Origin: Acidimicrobiaceae bacterium
Lineage (GTDB): Bacteria > Actinomycetota > Acidimicrobiia > Acidimicrobiales > UBA8190
Assembly: GCA_003151475.1 (NCBI GenBank)
Contig: PLXQ01000042.1
Span: 32,725-96,724 of the forward strand
Direction of reading: 5' to 3'
Length of the DNA stretch: 64,000 nucleotides
The position numbers and the translations under genes were made by a program. The notes under the pieces were generated by a model, which was given only the letters and a program-made list of their open reading frames with translations, did no database searches and was not told where the DNA came from. Of this stretch, positions 51,708 through 60,453 are shown one piece after another. The number at the start of each line of letters is the position of its first letter. Within the stretch, counting starts at the first letter, position 1.

Positions 51708-51881
51708 GTGGCCAAGGCCCCGAGGTGGAGCGATACAAAGTGCTCGTTTTGCGGCAAGTCGCACGAGAAGGTGGAAAAGCTGATCGCCGGGCCTGATGGC
51801 GTCCATATCTGCAACGAGTGTGTCGGGTTGTGTGGTGACATTCTTGCCGAAACGCTCACCGACCCCTCGCCCTGCGCATGA
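51708..51881 (+). CDS. Stand-alone ClpX-type C4 zinc-finger protein
   Basis: A 57-residue protein from GTG at 51708 with a strong ribosome site (GGGAGGA) 7 bases upstream. The sequence '[18 protein letters not shown]' followed by '[17 protein letters not shown]' is the N-terminal zinc-binding domain of ClpX, with four Cys in two CxxC pairs, and the gene stops before any AAA domain. In ClpX this domain dimerises and recruits adaptors and substrates. A free copy could modulate ClpX or mimic it, or be a truncated ClpX; the intact start and stop favour a real small gene. Confidence 0.8.
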   Translation: MAKAPRWSDTKCSFCGKSHEKVEKLIAGPDGVHICNECVGLCGDILAETLTDPSPCA

Positions 51882-52288
51882 CGTGACACCCGACACTTCG
51901 CCTGAGCGCTCGCGCGCCATCCGCAGCGAAAGGCGCTTGCTCCTGTCAGCCAAACTACGCGCCTTTGAAAGCTCGGATTGGGCATCAGACGGTCGGTGTC
52001 ATGACCGGTCTACGCAAAAGATCGCGGATCTAAACGACAGTGGTGGCTAGTTCCTTCCTCGATGGTGTCCGCAGTGGCGCCATATCCCCGTCTTCATGCC
52101 GCCGCCGCCTCGAGGGCCAAGCGCCCCTGGGTCTGTGCTTCCGGGACGACATGCGGACAGAGCGCTTGGTCACATAGCCGGTTTGGAGACCATTGAGTTA
52201 CTGTTCGGCATGGACAGACGGTCCTCGCAGACCCGCGAACTACGGCGGCCCGTTCGCCCGCCAGGATTCTGAAGCCCAGGAGATCTGG
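51882..52288. other. Intergenic region before the MFS-cNMP gene
   Basis: About 400 bases with no supported gene. The frame of the MFS gene is open back to 52193, but 52289 has the ribosome site (CAGGAG). Confidence 0.4.
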
Positions 52289-54031
52289 ATGTTCCTGCGG
52301 GCTCGTACTGTCCTCTCGGTGTTTCGTGCAGCATTCGGAAACCCCGTGCTTCGCAGAGTCGGCTTGGCGTACGCACTGTTTGGCGCGGCTGAGTTCGGAA
52401 TTTGGATCACATTGCTGGTGTTCGCCTACCGTCACGGCGGACCGACGGCGAGCATGCTCATGGTTCTGGTCCAACTGATCCCGTGCATCGCCCTCGGCCC
52501 TTTCCTCGGTGCCCTCACCGATCGCAGACGTCCGAGCCGGGTGCTGTGCGCCAGCTATGGGTTTCAGACCTTGTCTATGGCCGGTGTCGCCATAGCCATT
52601 GGTGTTGGTGTGCCCGCTGTCGTGGTGTTCGTGCTGGCGCCGCTCACGGCGCTCGGCCTCTCGACTACCCGACCGCCGCAGGCCGCTCTCCTACCGGCGA
52701 TCGTCCGCACGCCCGAAGAGCTAACCGCGGCCTACGTGATGGGCGGTTGGACCGACGGGGCCGGCGCCCTGGTCGGCCCTGCGATGATCGGCATCCTGCT
52801 CAATTGGCGCGGGCCCAGCCTGGCGGTAACGGTGACGGCAGGCATGGTGGCAATCTCCATGCTTCTCGTGGCCAACGTGACCGGACCGGCGGCCGCGATT
52901 GCACCCGGTGGACTCCCCGATGACGTGGCCAACAGTGGAGAGGGGGGGAACTCTGTCGTCGATTTGATGACTCGTTTCCGACAGGCCCTGGCAGCCATTG
53001 GAGCGGGCGCCCGCTCCAATCTGGTGGCGGCTGGGCGCAATCCGCAGATCAGGGTTCTCCTTACGCTGCACACCTTCTATTTCGTGCTCATCGGCGCCAT
53101 CGACCTGCTTTGCGTCATTCTCGCCGTGAACTACCTGCACATGGGGCCGGGGGGGCCAGGATTCCTGAACGCGGCACTCGGTGGAGGCGCACTGCTCGCC
53201 GGATTCGTCACAGCCTTCCTCGTCGGTCGGCGCCATCTCACCAATACGCTCACCATCGCCCTTTCGGTGGCGGTAGTCGCTCTCGCCCTCCTTGGCGCCA
53301 TCCCCAGGGTGGCGCCCGCCATTCTGCTCATCGGCACCGTTGGTCTCGCTGGCGCCGTCTTCGACATCACCGGTCGGACCCTCCTCCAGCGATCGGCTCC
53401 CTCTGACGCGATAGCAGGGTCGTTTGCGATCCTCGAGGCCCTCATGGATTTCGGCCTCGTACTCGGTGTTGTCCTCGTGCGTGTGACGATGGCCATCGGT
53501 GGCCTGAGGGCAGCACTGTTCGCCCCCGCAGTCCTGGCCTTTCTCCTTGTCGCTGGCCTGTGGCGTCAATTGCAGCGGATCGATGCTTCGGCGACAGTGC
53601 CCCAAGTTGAGATCCAGCTGTTGCGCTCGATTCCCATCTTCGCCGCGCTTCCGGCACCCTCCTTGGAGGGCATAGCGCGAGAGCTCGAGTCAGTAACGGC
53701 GCCGCCGGGAACGGTGGTGATCAAGGAGGGTGAAAGCGGTGACCGCTACTACGCCATTGCTGACGGCGAGCTGGCCGTTTCGCGCGATGGTCTGCTTCTC
53801 CGGATCGTCTCGCGAGGTGACGGGTTCGGCGAGATAGCTCTGATCCGCGATGTTCCTCGACAGGCATCGGTGACCGCAGTTACAGACGCCTCGCTCTACG
53901 CGCTCTCTAAGGATTTATTCGTCCAGACCGTCATCGGTCACGCCGGTGCGGCGTCGACAGTGCGAACGATCATTGCCAGGCATCTGGGAGGCGACGCTGC
54001 AATCCGATCAGATGATGGTGACCCGAGGTGA
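52289..54031 (+). CDS. MFS transporter fused to a cyclic-nucleotide-binding domain
   Basis: ATG at 52289 after CAGGAG. The 580-residue protein has about twelve membrane helices of the MFS_3/efflux type (about 15-430; 'GPFLGALTDRRRPSRVL' is the helix 2-3 loop signature). A C-terminal cNMP/Crp-like sensor follows (about 440-565: 'LLRSIPIFAALPAPSLEGIA', 'GTVVIKEGESGDRYYAIADG' and the phosphate-binding cassette-like 'GDGFGEIALIRDVPRQASVT'). In Crp-type domains the 'FGE..L....R.A.V' signature binds cAMP or cGMP; it is intact here. I infer an exporter gated by cyclic nucleotide. Confidence 0.88.
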   Translation: MFLRARTVLSVFRAAFGNPVLRRVGLAYALFGAAEFGIWITLLVFAYRHGGPTASMLMVLVQLIPCIALGPFLGALTDRRRPSRVLCASYGFQTLSMAGVAIAIGVGVPAVVVFVLAPLTALGLSTTRPPQAALLPAIVRTPEELTAAYVMGGWTDGAGALVGPAMIGILLNWRGPSLAVTVTAGMVAISMLLVANVTGPAAAIAPGGLPDDVANSGEGGNSVVDLMTRFRQALAAIGAGARSNLVAAGRNPQIRVLLTLHTFYFVLIGAIDLLCVILAVNYLHMGPGGPGFLNAALGGGALLAGFVTAFLVGRRHLTNTLTIALSVAVVALALLGAIPRVAPAILLIGTVGLAGAVFDITGRTLLQRSAPSDAIAGSFAILEALMDFGLVLGVVLVRVTMAIGGLRAALFAPAVLAFLLVAGLWRQLQRIDASATVPQVEIQLLRSIPIFAALPAPSLEGIARELESVTAPPGTVVIKEGESGDRYYAIADGELAVSRDGLLLRIVSRGDGFGEIALIRDVPRQASVTAVTDASLYALSKDLFVQTVIGHAGAASTVRTIIARHLGGDAAIRSDDGDPR

Positions 54032-54169
54032 CGGAAGAGTGACCGACGTGGGGCCGAGTTCGAGCGGACCCGACCTTGGCCTGCTGCGGTATTGCTCCAC
54101 GCGGCGGGGACATTGTCATGGACACCGGACCTCTCGAACCAGCCGCTAACCGTGCGATGATTCACCTTC

Positions 54170-54703
54170 ATGAGTCGGGTGAGACGCGTCTGGTTGCTGA
54201 TTCTCACCGCCGTGGTGTTGGCTGGCTGTGGCGGTGCCGCGGTGAGCACGATGTCTCCATCGGTGCAGAACCAAGCTGTTCCCGCAGCCGCCTCCTACGG
54301 CCACGGCGCCTGGGCGTTCAGCGTCTCCTTCCTGGCCATGCCGACCAACACCGGCGTCCGGAGGGCCGTCGGTACACCCGGCGTCGTCGCCCGAGACACA
54401 TATCAGGCGCACTTCAAGAACGGCGTGGGAGTGGGAACGCAGAAACTTGTGATCATTGAGTTGCCGCACCTCCCCGGTGGCAGATGCATCCTCAGGTCCC
54501 TGCTTCCGGTTGTTGGCCCGTGCCCGAAGCCGCACGGTGATGTCCTGCTGCGCGGGGTCAACCGATGCTCCGGAGGCTTCTGCCACGGGTACTCAGGCGC
54601 CATCATCATCCTCAAAGGCAAGATGTCGTATTACCTCCAAGTAATTGGCACCGGTCAGGCTACGGCCAGCGCGGTCTTGGACTCCTTCTCCCTCCGGGCT
54701 TAG
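54170..54703 (+). CDS. Putative lipoprotein
   Basis: A 177-residue protein with a lipoprotein signal ('VWLLILTAVVLAGCGG', lipobox LAGC) and a mature domain with several Cys ('GGRCILRSLLPVVGPCPKP', 'NRCSGGFCHGYSG'), and 'LQVIGTGQATASAVLDSFSL' at the end. The family is not recognised. Exposed on the outer face of the membrane if processed. Located between the MFS-cNMP gene and the decayed beta-rich gene. Confidence 0.65.
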   Translation: MSRVRRVWLLILTAVVLAGCGGAAVSTMSPSVQNQAVPAAASYGHGAWAFSVSFLAMPTNTGVRRAVGTPGVVARDTYQAHFKNGVGVGTQKLVIIELPHLPGGRCILRSLLPVVGPCPKPHGDVLLRGVNRCSGGFCHGYSGAIIILKGKMSYYLQVIGTGQATASAVLDSFSLRA

Positions 54704-55005
54704 GCCATCTGAGCGAATTGGATCATCGGCAAGCGTCGGCTGCCAAACCCAGAAGTGCAACCGGGGGCTCGCCCCGACCGCGGGGTGCGGGGTTGTCATC
54801 GCCATTTCAATCAGTACCTCGGGGCAGAGTTGGTGCGATTCGGTTTTGGATGGCGATTGCTCGGATCGAGGTACTCAGTGGCCTCATCGCCGCACAGAAG
54901 CGGGATCGTCTCAACGCCGCCCTTAGTGCACGTCGCTGCCCTGCGAGTGCCAACCGATGATCCCACCGTGTCGATCACCGAGATTGCGCCAGAGAACATG
55001 GCCCC
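54704..55005. other. Intergenic region with no supported gene
   Basis: About 300 bases. Contains a G/C-rich imperfect hairpin around 54764-54796 after the lipoprotein gene ('CGGGGGCTCGCCCCGACCGC'), without a T tract. No coding frame stands out. Confidence 0.35.
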
Positions 55006-55743
55006 TTGAGGTCGACACCTCGGCGTCGACACGGCGGTGCAATCCATCGTCCACATCGCCGAATGTCCATCACCGGCCACCAGACCGAGCAGGTCGTCTC
55101 GTCGGTTCCGACGCTGCACCCCAACATGGACGTTGCGATATCCGTCGGGCGAGTCGGGACTTGGACCGCAGGACCTTTCCGGGAGGTCTGTGGCTTCGAT
55201 TCGGATCTACACGGCGCCATTATGGCGGTGGCATCAAGCGACACCACCACCTGCAACCTGACAGGCAAACTCACGTTCAGCCCGGCTCTGAAGGGCCTCA
55301 ACAGCGGCCCCTCCACGGCGACGGTGAGCGCCAACATGTCGCGTTGCTTCGATTTCTCCGGTCACAAGTTCTCGATCATCGGCGGGAACCTGCAGGGCCT
55401 CGTCGGCTCTGCCAGCCCCGGCAACGGCACGAGCATCGCCATCGCCCACGTGGTGCCAGCTCTGTCCGGGGGGTCGGTCACATGGTCACAGCACTCGAAC
55501 GTGGCCGCCTCGAGTGGGGTTTCCTTCCCCGCCGGCGGGGCCACCGTGATCACCAACTACAACGGGGTCACATTCCTCCAGGTCTCTTACTCCGCGGGGA
55601 GTGTGAGCGGCGGGTCCTTCGCCAACTCCGGGCAGTCCTCCATGACGGTGACCAGCAAGCAGAACGACGCTCAGCTCGAAAGCCGGTGCAGTAGTCGCAG
55701 GGGTGTCTCGGCCGTGACCTTCGACGGGACGGCCACTCTCTGA
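55006..55743 (+). pseudogene. Decayed paralogue of the cassette C secreted protein
   Basis: The conserved part starts near the ATG at 55222 ('MAVASSDTTTCNLTGKLTFS') and ends 'CSSRRGVSAVTFDGTATL'. It shares with the protein at 40722 the order 'C.xTG.x.F.P.L', 'FPAGGATVI / FPGGGTAGV' and the C-terminal 'C.S+.G' block. The upstream 70 codons (TTG at 55006) have no signal peptide, so the exported N-terminus has been lost. Either a pseudogene or a cytosolic derivative. Confidence 0.55.
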
Positions 55744-55805
55744 CCGAGCGCTGGCGCCCGGCTCCGCCTCTGGCGGGGAACGACGGTCGGCAGGGTCGCT
55801 GAGGG

Positions 55806-56804
55806 TCAGAGCCGGAGCTGCATGTACCAGGGGTAGGACACGGGCGGGCGCGACACCTTGCTCAACCGCTTGGCCGATTCGGCGGGGAGCGTGAGGTCGA
55901 AGCCGGCGAGATTCTGGCTCAACTGGTCGATCGTTCGGGGGCCGATGATCACCGACGTGACGCCGGGCCGGCCCATCAACCAGGCCAGACTCACAGCCGT
56001 GGTCGTCGTCCCGAGCTCGGCGGCAAGCTTGTCCACTTCGGCCACAATCTCGAAGTTTCGGTCGGTGAGGGTGAGCATCCTCATGCCTTCGGCGTGGATG
56101 TCCGAGCCTCTGGTCAATCGGCCCTCAACAGGGTCCCCGGCGCTCTTGGTGTACTTCCCGGTGAGCATGCCCCCGCCGAGCGGGCTCCATACGATGACCG
56201 CCATCCCATGGCGGGTGGCGGTGGGAAGGATGTCGAGCTCGATGTCGCGCCAGATGAGCGAATACTGCGGCTGCAGGCTGACAAGCGGCGTCGTCCCCAA
56301 ACGATCGGCCGCCCATTGGGCTTCGACCAGCTGGCTGCCGTAGAAATTGGAACAACCGATGTAACGCACCTTTCCCGACCGCACGAAGCCGTCCAGGGTG
56401 GCCATGCTCTCCTCGATCGGCGTGTCGTGGTCCCAGCTGTGGAGCTGGTAAAGGTCGACGTAATCCGTACCGAGCCGGCGCAGGCTGGCTTCGAGGGCAC
56501 GGGTCAGATGGGCGCGCGACGAACCTCGGTCGTTGGGCCCGCCTCCCATGACGTTGTATCCCTTGGTGGCGAGGACGACGTCGCTTCGCTTGTCGGCGAT
56601 AGCCCGGCCCACGATCTCTTCCGAGGCCCCGGCGTTGTAGACGTCGGCGGTATCGATGAAATTGTGCCCGGCATCGACAAAGGCATCGACGATCCGCCGG
56701 GATTCGGCGTCATCGGTACCCCACTCCGTGTTCCCGAATGTCATTGTGCCCAAACAGGCGCGTGACACCTTCAGGCCGGATCGTCCCAAGGTGACAAAGG
56801 TCAT
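55806..56804 (-). CDS. Aldo/keto reductase
   Basis: The ATG at 56804 is chosen because TAGTAT lies exactly 7 bases upstream (leaderless form); ATG at 56813 is inside that box. The 332-residue AKR has Asp51 and Tyr56 ('IDTADVY'), Lys81 ('ATKGY') and His122 ('YQLHSWD'), and 'SVIIGPRTIDQL' for cofactor binding. It is clearly homologous to the enzyme at 5145, but the flanking genes differ. Composition returns to host-like GC here, so this may be the first gene right of the island. Confidence 0.94.
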   Translation of the reverse strand: MTFVTLGRSGLKVSRACLGTMTFGNTEWGTDDAESRRIVDAFVDAGHNFIDTADVYNAGASEEIVGRAIADKRSDVVLATKGYNVMGGGPNDRGSSRAHLTRALEASLRRLGTDYVDLYQLHSWDHDTPIEESMATLDGFVRSGKVRYIGCSNFYGSQLVEAQWAADRLGTTPLVSLQPQYSLIWRDIELDILPTATRHGMAVIVWSPLGGGMLTGKYTKSAGDPVEGRLTRGSDIHAEGMRMLTLTDRNFEIVAEVDKLAAELGTTTTAVSLAWLMGRPGVTSVIIGPRTIDQLSQNLAGFDLTLPAESAKRLSKVSRPPVSYPWYMQLRL

Positions 56805-56811
56805 GGTCGGC

Positions 56812-56817
56812 ATACTA
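56812..56817 (-). promoter_or_regulatory. -10 box for a leaderless aldo/keto reductase transcript
   Basis: TAGTAT on the minus strand, 7 bases before the ATG at 56804. Confidence 0.5.
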
Positions 56818-56847
56818 GACAGGGCGGCGCTTGCGTTTCCGAAACGA

Positions 56848-57624
56848 TCAGCCGTCGTGCAGCGACGCCCACACGATCTCGGACTCGATGCGGCCATCGG
56901 GGTGCAGTTCGAGCAGGCGTGCTCCGACGGCGGTGGCGGCCCGGTTGTTGTCGGGCAAGGGATGGTGGTGCGTTAGTTGGATACAGGTCGAGGGAGCCAA
57001 CAGGTAGCGAACCTGCCGGCGAACGACCTCGTCGCAAAGATGGAGGTGCCCCGACAACACGCCGCGCACATGGGCATGACGATCGAGGACGGAGAGCAGG
57101 TCGTAGCTGTTCTCCAGCCGACAATAGGGATCTCCGCACACAGACAGCGGAGGATGATGGAGCCCGATCACGACATGGGCCTCCGTCGAGGACAGGCACT
57201 GCTCGAGCCAGACGAGGGACTCCTCATCGATCGCTCCGTGGCCAGCCCCCACGATCCGCGAGTCCAACCCGATGACCAGCCACCCTCCGATCTTCATCGT
57301 CGATATCGAGCCGAACACCTCGGCCAGCATGGCGGGGTCATCGTGGTTGCCGGGCACGACGAGGGCGGGTGCGGCCAGCTTTGCGAGGAGCTCGGCGGCG
57401 ACCTCATAGCTCCGGGGATCCGGGGTATCGACGACGTCGCCGGTGTGAAGGACAAGATCGGGCGCGAAGCCGCTGCTCGCCACTTCTGCCAGGACTCTTT
57501 CCAACGCCTCGGACGTGGTCCTCCCCGACAGCTTGTAGACAGCGGCAGCGAGAGGGGCCGAGATGTACCGGCCGTTGTCGGCGGTAGCGATGTGGGTGTC
57601 GCTGATCTGCAGGATTCTGACCAC
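56848..57624 (-). CDS. Calcineurin-like metallophosphoesterase (Icc/CpdA type)
   Basis: GTG at 57624 follows TACTGT by exactly 7 bases, the leaderless pattern; GTG at 57633 is an alternative, and frame further upstream is antisense to the GGDEF gene. The 258-residue enzyme has the full metal set: 'QISDTHI', 'HTGDVVDT', 'VPGNHDD', 'IGLHHPP' and 'LSGHLHL'. This subgroup includes cyclic 3',5'-nucleotide phosphodiesterases (CpdA), so it may hydrolyse cAMP. The exact substrate is not settled by sequence. Confidence 0.92.
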   Translation of the reverse strand: MVRILQISDTHIATADNGRYISAPLAAAVYKLSGRTTSEALERVLAEVASSGFAPDLVLHTGDVVDTPDPRSYEVAAELLAKLAAPALVVPGNHDDPAMLAEVFGSISTMKIGGWLVIGLDSRIVGAGHGAIDEESLVWLEQCLSSTEAHVVIGLHHPPLSVCGDPYCRLENSYDLLSVLDRHAHVRGVLSGHLHLCDEVVRRQVRYLLAPSTCIQLTHHHPLPDNNRAATAVGARLLELHPDGRIESEIVWASLHDG

Positions 57625-57631
57625 GCCATTC

Positions 57632-57637
57632 ACAGTA
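57632..57637 (-). promoter_or_regulatory. -10 box for a leaderless phosphoesterase transcript
   Basis: TACTGT on the minus strand, 7 bases before the GTG at 57624. Confidence 0.5.
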
Positions 57638-57686
57638 CGTTCTCCCCTGCCCACCGACACCCCGTTGGGCGCCTCCCCGAGGCGCG

Positions 57687-60347
57687 TTACGACACCACCA
57701 CCGGTGCCTGCAATTCGTTCCACGAACGGAGATCGTCGGCCGGGAACGGACCCAGTGACCGGGCCGGGAGCGGTCTGCCGTAGAGGAATCCCTGGGCCAG
57801 GTGGCATCCGAGGCTCCGCAGTCTGGTCACCTGGGAACGCCGTTCCACCCCCTCGGCGATGATGGGCAGCCCCAGAGAGTCCCCCAGGCCGATGATGGCT
57901 CTCACGATGGCGGCACTGTCGGATCGCTGATCCAGGCTCTCGACGAAGCTCCGGTCGATTTTGAGCGACTCGACGGGGAAGCGCTGCAGATAGCTGAGCG
58001 ATGAGTAGCCGGTCCCGAAGTCGTCGATCTCGACGTGGAGACCCAGATCGCGTAGAGCGCCGAGTGTGACGACGGCCTCGTCGGCATCGCGCATCAGCGT
58101 GCTTTCGGTGATCTCCAGCCACAGGTGGTCTGGATCGATGCCGCTTTCCTCGATGCAGGCGGCCACCTGCCGGGGGAAACCGGGATCAGCCAGCTGGACG
58201 GCGGAGACGTTCACAGAAATGTTCAGAAGCTCGCTCGTCTCCCCCGCCTCCGCCCGGAGCGCGGTCCACGCCGCCAGCTGCCGGCACGCCTCGTTCAAGA
58301 CCCAGTGCCCGAGGGGGAGGATCAGGCCGCCGTCCTCGGCCAGAGAGATGAACTCCTGGGGAAGCAGCAAGCCCCTGGTCGGGTGTTGCCACCTCACCAA
58401 CGCCTCCATACCCACCAGGGTCTCGGTGTGGAGGTCGACGAACGGTTGGTAGTGCAGCTCCAGTTCGTCGCGTTCGAGGGCCCGGTGCAGCTCGTTGGAC
58501 GTCCGCAGCCGGCTGACCACGGTGGCCTCGTCGTCTTCGCGATAGATCTCGATGCGCGACGGACCCTTTTCTTTGGCCCGGTACATGGCGATGTCGGCGT
58601 TGCGAAGCAACACCGCTCCCGATTCGCCCACCCTCGACACGGCAATCCCGACGCTGAGCGACACGAATACTTCGCCGGCCTGCAGGGCCAGGGGCAGCCC
58701 CATGGACACCACCAGTCTCTGGGCCACCTCGAGGCAGTCGGCGTCATCACCCACGTCGTCACAGAGGATGGTGAATTCGTCACCGCCGAAGCGGGCCAGG
58801 GTGTCGCTGACCCGGGTGGCGCCGCTCAAGCGATCGGCCACGGCGGCCAGGACCTGGTCCCCCACATCGTGACCAAGGCTGTCGTTGATGAGCTTGAAGC
58901 GGTCGAGATCGAGGAATATAACGGCCACGTGGTGCCGTCCTCGCTCGGCTCGACGTAGTGCCATCTCGAGTCGGTCCATGAACAGCTCCCGGTTGGGCAG
59001 TCCCGTCAGCGGGTCATGGATGGCGGCATAGGCCAGGCGTTCGCGCAGGGCCCTGCGCTCGTTGATGTTCTCGACCTGTTCGAGCAGGTACAGGGGGCGT
59101 TGCTGTTCATCGCGCACGCAGGAGACGCTGACCGAGACCCAGACCTCGCGCCCGTCGATCTGGATGTAGCGCTTTTCGATCTGGTAGCCGTTCGATCCTG
59201 TCGAGATGAGCCGCTGCATCTCGGCCGAACCGGTCTGCCGATCGTCCACGTGCGTCAGGTCGTGGACACTGACGCCGGCCAGGTCCTCGGGAAGCCGGCC
59301 GACAATGTCGCCCATGGCCGGATTGGCCCGCATGATCAGGCCTTCCAGGTCGGTCATGACCATCCCGATGGGGGCGTTCTCGAAGGCCGAGCGGAAGCGT
59401 TCGTTGGCGGCGCGCAGGTCCGTGATGTCGTGGAGGTTGGCCACGATGCCGCATACGTCAGGATCGTCGAGGTGGTTGGTGACGGTCGCTTCGAAATGCC
59501 GCCACCGGCCGTGGGCGTCCTGACTGCGCACCACCACCTGCAGGGCTCGAGAGGGGTCCTCGAGCAACGGGGGGAATTCCACCGCAATCTTCCGCAGATC
59601 ATCGGGATGCAGGATGCTTCCCATCGACTGGTCTCTATACGAGTCGGCCGACAGTCCGAGAATGCGGTCGAAGGCGGGACTCACGTACTGCAGGTTCCCG
59701 AGCTCATCGGTCACCACGATGATGTCGGCGGCGTTGGACACGAGCGCTTTGAAACGCCGCTCGGACTGGCGCAGCTCGACCTCGACATTCTCGCGTTCGG
59801 CCGTGGCCCGGCCAAGCAGCTCGATCACGAGCACCACGCCGAGAAGCCCCAGCGCGGCGATGCCGTGCACCAACGGTTGGCGGATCAACGTGGGGGCGAT
59901 GTGCGCGGCGATGGCCAACTGGCCGAGCACGACAGCGACAACGGTCCACGCCACACACGGCCACGTCGCCTTCGACCCGAAACGCTGCAGGGCGGCGGCG
60001 GCACCGAAAAGGAAGCCGACGGACAAGATCGGCCCCCAGCCGGTGCCGTAGGCCACGGCGGCGATCACACCCATGTTGGCGGCGACGTGCGCACTGCGGT
60101 GCCACGGACGACGCCCGTCGGCCCAGAAGACCGAGGACAGGAGACTGGCCACCCCACCGGCTGTCACCAGGGCGATGTAGAACCAGTAGGGCTCGGGGGC
60201 GATGAGATGGAGCCACCGGAACAGACAGAAGATGGCCGAGACCGGTGGATTGGCGAGCAGGGTGCGGTCGGCGAGGGCGGCGCGCATCCGAGCCGCCAAA
60301 GGCGCGGCGGCGACGGTGTCATCGCTCCCTTCCCGGACCGGTTCCAC
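57687..60347 (-). CDS. Membrane PAS-GGDEF-EAL cyclic-di-GMP enzyme
   Basis: An 886-residue protein. An N-terminal block of about five to six membrane helices (35-175) is followed by a coiled linker, two PAS domains (about 190-320 and 320-440; 'FKALVSNAADIIVVTD', 'FRSAFENAPIGMVMTD'), a GGDEF domain ('LARFGGDEFTILCDD', active-site motif intact) and an EAL domain ('GMEALVRWQHP', 'EITESTLM', 'DDFGTGYSSLSYL', all key residues present). It could both make and break c-di-GMP. The EAL product pGpG would be finished by the oligoribonuclease at 4603. Monocistronic, 62 bases upstream of the phosphoesterase on the same strand. Confidence 0.95.
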   Translation of the reverse strand: MEPVREGSDDTVAAAPLAARMRAALADRTLLANPPVSAIFCLFRWLHLIAPEPYWFYIALVTAGGVASLLSSVFWADGRRPWHRSAHVAANMGVIAAVAYGTGWGPILSVGFLFGAAAALQRFGSKATWPCVAWTVVAVVLGQLAIAAHIAPTLIRQPLVHGIAALGLLGVVLVIELLGRATAERENVEVELRQSERRFKALVSNAADIIVVTDELGNLQYVSPAFDRILGLSADSYRDQSMGSILHPDDLRKIAVEFPPLLEDPSRALQVVVRSQDAHGRWRHFEATVTNHLDDPDVCGIVANLHDITDLRAANERFRSAFENAPIGMVMTDLEGLIMRANPAMGDIVGRLPEDLAGVSVHDLTHVDDRQTGSAEMQRLISTGSNGYQIEKRYIQIDGREVWVSVSVSCVRDEQQRPLYLLEQVENINERRALRERLAYAAIHDPLTGLPNRELFMDRLEMALRRAERGRHHVAVIFLDLDRFKLINDSLGHDVGDQVLAAVADRLSGATRVSDTLARFGGDEFTILCDDVGDDADCLEVAQRLVVSMGLPLALQAGEVFVSLSVGIAVSRVGESGAVLLRNADIAMYRAKEKGPSRIEIYREDDEATVVSRLRTSNELHRALERDELELHYQPFVDLHTETLVGMEALVRWQHPTRGLLLPQEFISLAEDGGLILPLGHWVLNEACRQLAAWTALRAEAGETSELLNISVNVSAVQLADPGFPRQVAACIEESGIDPDHLWLEITESTLMRDADEAVVTLGALRDLGLHVEIDDFGTGYSSLSYLQRFPVESLKIDRSFVESLDQRSDSAAIVRAIIGLGDSLGLPIIAEGVERRSQVTRLRSLGCHLAQGFLYGRPLPARSLGPFPADDLRSWNELQAPVVVS

Positions 60348-60453
60348 AGGGGGCTATCGGCAGCTCAGCGCCCTATCTTGACGCCACGGCCCTGCCGCTT
60401 CCCCGGGCGCCTTCGGCTCCTACCGCGCTCCGGTGGGCACCCAGAGCCGCTGC

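Noticed and set aside
52094..52474. A 126-codon minus-strand frame before the MFS gene
   Set aside because: It overlaps the well-supported start of the MFS-cNMP gene and has no recognisable motif.
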